A DNA stretch of 64,000 nt from Klebsormidium nitens (Eukaryota > Streptophyta > Klebsormidiophyceae > Klebsormidiales > Klebsormidiaceae). The notes below the pieces were generated by a model. It saw nothing but the letters and a program-made list of their open reading frames with translations, did not search any database and was not told the DNA's origin. Positions within the stretch are counted from its first letter, which is position 1; each line of letters opens with the position of its first letter. Positions 55,101 to 64,000 of the stretch are shown here, piece after piece. The stretch is from NCBI GenBank assembly GCA_000708835.1, contig DF236962.1:372001-436000 (forward strand), read 5' to 3'. The position numbers and the translations under genes were made by a program.

Positions 55101-58100
55101 TGCTGTAGCCAGTGGTGTGCCAGGCGTTCCAGGCCATTGTTGCTGGTGCTGCTAACTTGATGAAGTCCAAGAAAGCAGAGCATAGTACACTGAACTCTTT
55201 CCGCCACGGGCGCAAAACACGCTTCTCTTTGTTGGCTTGCTTGCTTGTCTACTTTCCCCATGGCGCTCCGATCGTACCTGTCACGTCGTTAGCATGGAGC
55301 AATCTTGAAGCGAACACGCAGACCCTCTCTTGTTTTGGCGGTGTTCGTGAAACCAATCAACTTTTTCTATGGATTGCTTTCTTGGCCGAAGCATTACACC
55401 TTACTCTGCTTTTGAAACCTTCCTTCCATTGGCAGGTGGACGATTTGCTGTGGGTTGTGCTATCGAGGAAACTTCTCAAAACGACGTTTCTCGAGATCCT
55501 CGTACACTGCCAAAATCAAAATATTCGGTCAATCTTACAAAGTTAGAGTCTCAAATTCTAGCTCCTTGAATTGACATTTTGTCGCAACAGGTCGCTGTGA
55601 AGAGGGACGCAACGCCTTGATACGCGCCGGGGGCGTCCGCGCCCTTGTCGCCGCCCTTCAGTGCTCGGAACCCGGGCCAATTCCCCCGGGCACCCCGACG
55701 CCTTCCGTTCCGCCCGGGGGGCTCTCCCCGACCGGAACCGCGGCCATCGCCCAGCTTTTGAGCACCCTGGCAGTGCACCACCCCGAGGCCCGATCGCAGA
55801 TGGCGTCACTGGGCGTCCTCCGACCGCTCGTCGACGTTCTGATGGGCGGGAGACGATCCCCCGGAGGGAAAGAAGAGGAGCCCGGAACGATCGCCCAGGA
55901 GGCCGCTGCGGCCGCGCTCGCGAACATCGTCCAGGGGGATCCCGCGAGCGCGCGCGAGGTCGTGGGCGCCGGCGCGATCGCGCCGCTCGTGCGCGCGCTC
56001 GAGGGCGGCGGCGAAGCCGCCGCGCGAGCGCGCGGTGCGGCTGCGGCCGCGCCAAACCCGGGCGGGCAGCTCGCGGCGATGACGGCGCTCGCGAGCCTGG
56101 TTCGCACGNNNNNNNNNNNNNNNNNNNNNNNNNNNNNNNNNNNNNNNNNNNNNNNNNNNNNNNNNNNNNNNNNNNNNNNNNNNNNNNNNNNNNNNNNNNN
56201 NNNNNNNNNNNNNNNNNNNNNNNNNNNNNNNNNNNNNNNNNNNNNNNNNNNNNNNNNNNNNNNNNNNNNNNNNNNNNNNNNNNNNNNNNNNNNNNNNNNN
56301 NNNNNNNNNNNNNNNNNNNNNNNNNNNNNNNNNNNNNNNNNNNNNNNNNNNNNNNNNNNNNNNNNNNNNNNNNNNNNNNNNNNNNNNNNNNNNNNNNNNN
56401 NNNNNNNNNNNNNNNNNNNNNNNNNNNNNNNNNNNNNNNNNNNNNNNNNNNNNNNNNNNNNNNNNNNNNNNNNNNNNNNNNNNNNNNNNNNNNNNNNNNN
56501 NNNNNNNNNNNNNNNNNNNNNNNNNNNNNNNNNNNNNNNNNNNNNNNNNCCGGTTGATGGCCCTGGTAGCCCCCCCGGGGCAGATGCGGCAGATGAAAGA
56601 GACGGCGGCGCTGGTGCTTACGGAGCTCGCAACGGAGGACGGGGAACTGCAGGAGACGGTCGGGGGGTCGGGCACGATCGCGGTGCTCGTGGGGATGCTG
56701 AACGGGCCGGGGAAGGGGAAGCTCGCGGCAGCAAGTGAGTGGATATGGAACATGGTTACGATGTGCACTTAGAAACTAACAGGGATTGAAGGCATGGTTG
56801 CTTGAACTAAAGAGATAAGAGCACGCATTGATTCTTGACCAATTGGTTGCTTGACCGTGCTAGTCCCGTCCGTGTCTCTCTGATGCTCTGGGGCTTCTCT
56901 GAACTTGTGCATCGCCGAAAGTCATCAAATCCTCAAGATATTACAGGAGCAGAGAGTCCAGTAGACGCGAAGAGTGTCTCTTTAAGCCTCCGGATCGTGG
57001 TTCGTGTCGATCATGTTGCACCTTAACCAAGCGGGAGAAGACTTGCAAAGTACGAGCCGCCAAGTATGGGCACGGATCCACTTAAAGGGGCCTCGCGGCT
57101 TGATAAGAAATGCTCGCCAGAGCACCCAAGAAAAACACGTCAACTCGACCAATTTATTTTGCATGAGCGCCACGTTCTAAGGAGCTCAACGTCCCAACCC
57201 TTTTTGCAGGGGCGCTGTCTATCCTGACCTCTCGGAGCGAAGCCAACAAGCACCGCGCGCGCAACGCCGGCGCTGACGTCAGCGTCCTTAGCACCCTCAA
57301 GTTCCCCGGGCAGACGGAGCCGCCAGGGGCATCCCCCGAGAAGCTCGCCAAGACGGGGCCACAGCCCCCGGGGGGCCGGCCGACTTATCAGGGGGCGCGT
57401 CAGCCGCTCACGCAAGTGCCTGGGGGAGCCCCCCGGGCAGTCAACGGCCCGGGCAAATTTTCGGGGGGGAGGATGATCAGCGGTTTTGGGGGGTGGGGCA
57501 GAACCAGGCGCCGAGGGGCCCGCAGAGCGTGCGCCAGGTGGGGGTCGGGGGGGGTAACTTTGGCCCGGGACATTACCCCGGGCAGATGGCCGGGGGAAGG
57601 GGCCCCATTGTGCATCATATCCGGGTGCCCCAACCACGCGCCCCTCAGTACTACCGACCGGCTTATACGGTAGCACCGGCGACGAAGGCCGTCCCTCAGC
57701 GGCCTCCGAGCGCATTCCCACCATCGGTCATTTACACCCGGGCGCCCGTCCAGCGCCCGGTAGGAGTTGCCGGGCAGTCCTACGCGGCTCCCGCGCAACA
57801 AAACGTGGTGCGAACGCTTTGCGCCGGGGGTGAAATCGGCAAACGGGCCAGGGCGCCCGCCTGGTGTGGAGATGAGTACGCAGGCGCAGTCGGTTCCGGT
57901 GCCAGAGGGCCGGAATCCGGCCGGAATGGGAAGCCAAACGCAACCGGCAACCGCCCAGGTCAAGGTTCCGGTGGCAGAGGTCGGGCTTCAGGTGTCCGCG
58001 CAGATTCCGCCTGGGGGGCCGACACAACCAACGGAAACCGGAGCTCAAGGTCATACCGTCCTGAATAGGGGTACTGTCAAAGGCCCTGCGGATCAAGCAG

Positions 58101-58966
58101 CGGTTACTGAGCGCCGTCCGATGGAGAGTGGTCCGAAAGCGACGGCTGAGATGGGCTGCCAGGGCCAGCCGTTGCCGGTGCAACCTAGACCGGTCGCCAC
58201 TGAACTGTCTGAGTGGTCGAAGGTACAGATGAAGGTAGTTGCTGACGTACAACCTAAGCCCTTAGTGGCGATCGAAACGGTACCCAAAGCCACACCGGCT
58301 GTGACCGAACCCCCGAAACCGGCGGTTAACCAGTCCCCAGCAACTAACCCGGCCCCTGACCCAGTTACTCATGAGATCAGTCGCCCTTCACCGATGCCTA
58401 ACATGGAAGAGAATCTTGCTAATCGGCAGGAGCCGACAAAAGCTTTCCCAGACGAAGCCGCCCGCGCGCCTGCCACGTCAGCGGACGTGGACGGGGCGCC
58501 CAGGATGACGTCAGCGGCCCGCGCGGGTTCGGATCTGAGCCTCCAGATGCTGGCGGAAGTCACTGCGGCAGCGGAAGCGGAACGAGAACTAGAACGGACT
58601 CAATCAGAGGTAAAGCTCGGTTCCACAATTTCGGGGGGGACAAAACGGGCGCGTGGGGAGGCGGGCGCAAGGCCGCCGCTTGCCGAGGGAACGAGTTCCG
58701 GCGGTGCGCAGCAGCGGACTCCGGTGGAGTCGGACGGGCTCCCGCGGCCACCCAAGAAGCCGCGGACGGGCATGCACCGGACGCCGTCCAAGCTGGTGGC
58801 GGAACGCTTTCCGAGTTTTGCGGAAGACGCAAAAGAGCAGCAAGGCCAACTGAGGGGGGGGAGTCCCGGCTCGGATGAAGCGGAGCGGAAAGACAGGGGC
58901 AACGAAACGGCGTCGGAACGAGGTCGCCGCACGAGACTCCGTGGGCCTCCTCAGAGGCTCGGTTAG
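43135..58966 (+). CDS. Giant armadillo-repeat protein with long disordered linkers
   Basis: Exons: 43135-43284, 44279-45028, 45567-45768, 46319-46413, 46959-47087, 47377-47553, 47966-48807, 49179-52446, 52936-54823, 55591 into the gap, gap to 56734, and 57210-58966. Junction phases agree everywhere they can be tested, giving over 3,300 residues. ARM repeats include AGAIPPLVDVLRT, WVEAAQTLASLAINNEENK, AGAIPPLVNLLG, AGAVTGLVRMLTDG, YGAIPFLIRMVEHG, AGGVEALSELLD, AGGVRALVAALQ and VGAGAIAPLVRALEG. They are interrupted by long acidic/basic or Ser/Pro/Glu linkers with nuclear-signal-like clusters (KRRKLELRR, RPKRKRRR, RPPKKPRT). ARM repeats bind peptides; a nuclear scaffold role is inference. The last exon needs two one-base shifts, near 57484-57495 (G6 run) and about 57822-57830 (G5 run). 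Two adjacent genes cannot be ruled out. Confidence 0.7.
56109..56549. other. Assembly gap (441 N) inside the armadillo gene
   Basis: A run of N from 56109 to 56549. ARM-repeat coding sequence lies on both sides but in different apparent frames, so the gap length is nominal or it hides an intron. Confidence 0.99.
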
Positions 58967-60358
58967 TGGGCCAAACGGCTGCTTGTTTCGTATTCAAAGA
59001 GAAACTGCGACAGTCTGGGAGTCAGCCTTCATAATGACCGTTCTGAGCATTTCCGACTACATGAGCGGGTTTCAAAACCACTGTATACTAGCAATATAAG
59101 TTAAAGCGACTTGATTAAATCAGCGCCGGGCCAAAGCTTGCAAAAGCGTTCATTTTTCGGGCCGCCATGCTGCAGTCTTTATGCATTTCGACAAACCTTC
59201 CTGCCACCACTATATACTGCTCCAAAGTATAACGATCGATGCAAATGGATTAGTACTACAGCGTGTAAGTGGCGACATGTTTTTATACAACGCCGCGGCG
59301 TCTTGCAAGACACCTAGGGCATCATTCTCCATGCAGCTTGATTGTCTGCACTACTCTTCAGAGCGCCTAGCTTGCACCGCATATCGGATGTAAATTGCGC
59401 TGCATTGACGCGATGGCAAGCGGCGCATCTGAGGAATCTATATCGTCGCTTGTGCTGGCATACAGTGCGCACTGATAGCCATGAACAATCTACAACTCAT
59501 GCCGCCGATCATGATGGCACACGGGTGCCTGCCTTTTCGTGTAGGAAAGAAGAGTTACACCGGACTCGGGAGACCGCGCGCCGCGCACGCTGGCAGATCG
59601 GACTCGGACCATGACAGCGTGACACATCCTAAATCAAATCAAACATGGTCGGAAGTCTACGTTCAGGATAAAGGGGCCGAAGTCCTGTTACCGGTGAATT
59701 CAATGAAATGATTCAAAGGAGCTTCAACCTTAAGGACCTAAGCGCAGTCAGGCGATGCGAACGGGTAGATTACAGCCAAAACCCCTCTCGGTGACAGGTC
59801 TCTGACACGGCGCTCGAACTAGTCATATGTTTGTGTAAAAGGCTTTTTTTATCCAGCCCCGATACTACAAATTGTAGCATACCGTCGCCTGACATACAGT
59901 ACACTACGCGGATTGCCTGTCCCACACTTCCTGATCCTGCCCTTACGGCATATAAGCTACTGCAAAATGCCTCTGTGGATCTGAGATACGCTCCCTGTGA
60001 TCTTGTCGCGCATCCGTACGTGTCGCGCTTAGGCAAGAACAGCTCCCACTACTGCAAGAAGTTGCCTTTTGATCTCTAGCTAAAAGTGCTGCCAAACGCA
60101 GCTAGCACAACCAAACTGCCAAAAGAGCTGCCGTCATTAAGTTAGCGACCCCAGTCGCAAAGCTGTCTACAGTCAACCCAGCTTAGTCTACAGTTGGAAT
60201 GCTGATCGTCTCCCACACTTTTCCGAGGCGGACCGCAGTGGTAGTCTGGGTATGTGCCCTATCCTTGCACGTCCCAAACTCGGCAGCCTCAGGTTACGGC
60301 ACCGAATTCCCACTGGCAACACGAGACCCTTCCGCATCAATCCAACCCACGCAAGCCC
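58967..60358. other. Convergent intergenic region, no gene recognised
   Basis: Between the 3' ends of the armadillo gene (+) and the glycosyltransferase gene (-). No supported coding region. Confidence 0.5.
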
Positions 60359-63300
60359 TCAACTGGCGCTGGCCCCCTCCTCCGGAGCAAACAGCTCCGC
60401 GTACGACGTCAGCAGCATGCCCATGTACTCCAGGATGACGTCATCCTTCGTCAGCTGCTCGACCAGCGCGAGGGACCGGACGGCCATGTCCCGGAGCTCC
60501 TCCTGGCGACCCTCCGCGCCTTGGAGCACGGTCAGAAGGTCGCCCAGATCTTCCGCGTAACGCACGTAATGCGTACCCGCCTCGAAGAAGAAGTCGGAGA
60601 ACTCGCGGTAGTGGGTCGACTGTATGGAAAAGGGCAGCCGATTAGTTGGGGGGTTTATTCAACGGCCAACAACTGGAGACGGGAAATACGACCCGGAATC
60701 GACAACGATGGACGAATCTGGGGAAGGATTTCGGATCATGCTCCGGAGATGCTATGAGGTTATGGATCCGGCACAAGACCGGCGACTGATCCCGAGGATT
60801 TTGAGTTTCTGGACATAAACAGTGACTTTGACTGCCCGCAAGTGAAGTACTCAATTCGGAAAGAACCGCCATGGGAAGAGCCACTTGTTTTCTTTTAGGG
60901 ATTTCCATCTTCTGGGACGAGCAAGGGTGTCGCAACGGAATCCAAAACGAAGTTGACCGCTTGCAATCGGGAAAGAATCAGGAGGGTATAATGCACGCGC
61001 GCACCTGCTTGAAGATTGTGGCCCCCGACGCGAGCAGCTGAAAGAAGCGCGAGCTCCACGACTCGCCGTCGATGTCCACCAGATACTTGCGCTCCATGTA
61101 GTCCGTGAAGTTAGCCAGCCGGTCAGCGTAACCCAGCTCCTGGTTAAGAAGTACAAGGAGGTTGAGAAAACTCAGTAACGGGACGCGGTTGGGGAACTGG
61201 TTTGCTTTGCCGGTCAGCGTAACCCAGCTCCTATTTGAGCAAAACCCGCGGGAGACGGTTGTGAGTAGTCTGGCGAAGTCGGCTGGCAAGGTACCGCTCG
61301 CAACGTTCATTGGTTAAACCCTCCTCATTTGGTGAGCTTTTTTTCGTTTTGTTGGATTTCTTTCCCGTATGCAGCCGGTGAGAGGGCGAGGGTTGGTCTG
61401 CGTAAGACAAGTCCTGGTTTTGCTCCGGAAGCAAGAGCGGATCATAACCCGGCCTTGTTCGTTCTAGCGCGGAAACTTTCGTAAGGCTTTGACTGTCATC
61501 CACAACGGGCTTTTGAAGGACAGATGGTGAGAGTCGTGACTGAAAGAATTTGCCGCTCTCGCATCGTGCTTTGCCTTCAGCGGTCCAAGAGAAAGGACAA
61601 AACGACGGCGTCAACGCTTCGCTTCGACTTGAGGATCTCAGAAAAGTTGAAGGGTAGGATTCGAACTGCGAAGGTTATTCAAAGACGAAGTGGACAGATC
61701 GCAGATTATATCAGGACAGACAGCACAGAAAGGCTAAGGCTTCGGCAGCTGTCCTGTTTGCGGGGCACCGAACAAAGGCGGACATTCCGCAGATTTGAGA
61801 TGAATCGGCTGGGGGGACAAGCCTCTATGCTGTTCGTTACCGTCGATAATATCATTGTATAACATGCTCCAGGTTGCTCCTAAAGAGTTCCTTAGCGGTG
61901 GTCCAACTCGCGGGCCTGGTCTCAAAAGCTGATAGCTGAAGCTCGAGATTGTACTCTTCGACTGGCTTCACCGGTAAGATTCGGACGGCTGTAGCAGAAG
62001 TTTGCCCGTTGCCGGTGGCCGGTGGTTCTGAGTCGCAATGCATATTTTAGATAGAAAATCAAGCGATCAACCCCACATTTACCCCAGCCGATTGCTACTG
62101 GATTCCGGACATGCTACACCCAATACTAACTCCTCCTTCTAGAGACTTCCAACGTGGTAAACAATCTAGTTCCAAGGAGCAGATTTGGCCACCGTTCGAG
62201 CAAGAACAGAAAGCGCCTTGCTTGTTGCATTGCGAGATCAGGGAGCGCTTCACTTGTCTTTAAGGCGCAATTTTGACCACCCAATAAGCAAGAAAAGGGA
62301 GAGCTCACCTTGCCGATCGCTTCTCTCGCGGCCTGGGTACACTGCCCGTCGGCGCACTTTGTGAACATGGCGTCGAGAAGTTCGGGGTTGGCCTTGGACA
62401 GCATCACCAGCTGGCTGCGCGCCTTCTCCTTCCAATCTTCAACCCGGTACAGACCGCCTGCGGAACAGAGAGAGCGGTTCGTACCGGCTTTTTGACAATG
62501 CGGCCTCTCTGAAAGTAAAGTGAATCGAGGGGCGATTGTAAGCTATTTGTCGGGGATAGAACTGGCACGAAGCAGAGATAGTTGTTCTAAGGTTAGGGAT
62601 TGTAAAGAGCAAAGCGTGGGCAATCTTGATAAGAACTCTCCAGCGGGTTACATTTGGTGAGCGTTTCGTTGAACGATCAAGGACAGCTCCCATGAATCGA
62701 CCGCAGTTGGTGCCGCCAGAACGTCAAGGGAGTGTATCTACTAGATTGGAGGAGGTAGTAACGATGTCGCGTCTGCCTGGAGATGGTCATAAGAAGTAGT
62801 AGTTCGTTCGTCAACAAGCAGACAGAGAAAGACAGGATATTATGTTTGGAAGAAAGGTTTGGGGTCCTGCAAACATCTCGTGCAATGTTGAGAATTGTCA
62901 AAGAGGAAGCAGAGAGAACCTTCCAATCGGCGGCGAGACAGATTAAGTGCGCTTCGCTCGCCCAAGTACAGGGAAGCAGACGCGGGCCTGACTCTGCAAC
63001 GAACACGACCCGTTGCACGACGTAGAAACGGGGGAACCAGACTGTAACCGGAGCGAGCACGGATTCCGAACCAAAAGCGTAACGACCTGCCAGTAACAAG
63101 TTAGAAACACGGTACGACCATGCAATGACGACGCAGTACAAGCTTTCCGTATCCTGAAGCGGATGCCCCGACAGCCTTGGAGGGATCCTACGATTACCGG
63201 CAATCAAGCTTTCGAGGCATGTCAGTTCGATACTCATGAGCGCCTAATTAAACGTAGACCTCGACGAAGCAAGGGACGAGCGTAACCCTTGAAGCAGATA

Positions 63301-63900
63301 TGACGAACGTACAGCTGAACTGGTCTAAGTTTTCGGCCAGAAACATCCCGGCTTCACAAGCCGTTGCTCAGTTTGAAGTCTAATCGGAAACAATGTGCGG
63401 GCGCAAATCCCCTCCAGTTGGTCACCCCTGCCACAGTGCCGATGGATTTCACTTACTCCCACTTTGTAAAGCAAAACCTTCTTCTTTCTTCTGCTCTTTT
63501 CGGAAGTCTCTCATGAGTTCTTTCTAGTGTCCTAAGACGACAGCATTTGTCAAGAGAGTCTCTTTGGGAATACCCACCGGTCGGCGACCCCCGCCACAGC
63601 GCCGATCCTCTCCTCCCCTCCCACGGGTGGTCCCGCCGTATCTTTTCCGGGTCCCACGAAAGCTTGCACTGATCGCTTTTGTACTCGTCCCGCATGAGGC
63701 ACCGGTGGTACTGAAACCCGACCCCAATCAGGTCGTAGTGCTCCGCAGTCGAGCAGTAACTGAGCACGGGGGGCAGGTCGGGGGATCGCTCCGAGCGAAG
63801 CAACCGGGGGGAGGCCTCGATGTTGACCGCTATCTCCACGTGGTCGGGAATGCGCCCCTGCTTGATCAGCAGCTTGAACATCTGGTTCACTTGGTCGGCC
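60359..63900 (-). CDS. GT90/CAP10-like glycosyltransferase, 3' part (5' end beyond window)
   Basis: Exons in reading order: 63900-63578, 62457-62309, 61139-61005 and 60619-60359, with a TGA stop. All are GT-AG with agreeing phases, giving about 289 residues. The first exon starts in phase 2, so upstream exons lie past position 64000. Family features: PPVLSYCSTAEHYD, WEGRRGSALWRGSPTG (the W..K/R..LWRG motif of CAP10 enzymes), NPELLDAMFTKC, the DYMERKYLVDIDGESWSSRF core with LLASGATIFKQ (sugar-nucleotide binding part), and HYREFSDFFFEAGTHYVRYAEDLGDLL. GT90 enzymes (POGLUT/Rumi, fungal CAP10, plant KDEL-type) transfer glucose or xylose in the secretory pathway. Donor and acceptor here are unknown. 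The intron before the DIDG exon carries junction repeats. Confidence 0.85.
61121..61425 (-). repeat. Array of acceptor plus exon start in GT90 intron
   Basis: The real exon start (61139, ACCAG|GAGCTGGG) has an exact 24-bp copy of the exon edge at 61230 (AATAG|GAGCTGGG). A degenerate copy lies at 61413 (ACCAG|GACTTGTC). Spacing is about 91 and 183 bp, the latter about twice the former. Confidence 0.8.
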
Positions 63901-64000
63901 CTGAGGAGGGATAGAGGTCGCAGTTTCTGTGTCAATCCTACATCTTTCTTGCATCAATAATCTTGGAAGGTTTGTGCACGTTGCGGGGGTGTCTCCTACA

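Overview
The window looks like nuclear DNA of a green plant-lineage organism, most likely a streptophyte (charophyte) alga such as Klebsormidium. This is inferred from plant-type gene families, probable plastid transit peptides, a plant-like U6 snRNA gene with USE and TATA elements, and GC-rich exons split by many GT-AG introns. There is one assembly gap (56109-56549). Several reading-frame breaks fall at short homopolymer runs, so some 'broken' genes may be assembly errors.

Layout. (1) 1116-2824: a two-exon, probably plastid-targeted, multi-pass membrane protein. (2) 4592-11108: three intronless paralogous F-box/leucine-rich proteins. One is reverse with an N-terminal frameshift, one is forward and intact, and one is forward with two frameshifts. 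(3) 12709-12873: a reverse-strand U6 snRNA gene with its Pol III promoter. (4) 13395-20216: a seven-exon DUF819 membrane protein with a ~240-residue low-complexity insert. (5) 21719-28424: an eight-exon protein of unknown family with repeated RPxTA-type motifs. (6) 29731-35248: a short-chain dehydrogenase/reductase in at least four exons. (7) 36404-41463, reverse: a six-exon PrmA-type protein methyltransferase. (8) 43135-58966: a very large armadillo-repeat protein (over 3,300 residues) with long disordered linkers. (9) 60359-63900, reverse: the 3' part of a GT90/CAP10 glycosyltransferase that runs off the window end. Exon structures were built by hand from splice consensus, frame and phase agreement, and family continuity. 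No transcript evidence was available.

The most unusual signal is shared by four unrelated genes (DUF819, SDR, PrmA, GT90). Five of their introns hold tandem, partly decayed copies of the adjacent exon edge together with its splice site. The usual period is about 150-170 bp, with shorter ~80-90 bp periods in PrmA and GT90. Many decoy copies keep the donor GT or acceptor AG. This suggests that junction-spanning tandem duplication enlarges introns and creates decoy splice sites here. A second signal is a strong cluster of GTAC cores (17 in about 370 bp) between the divergent PrmA and armadillo genes.
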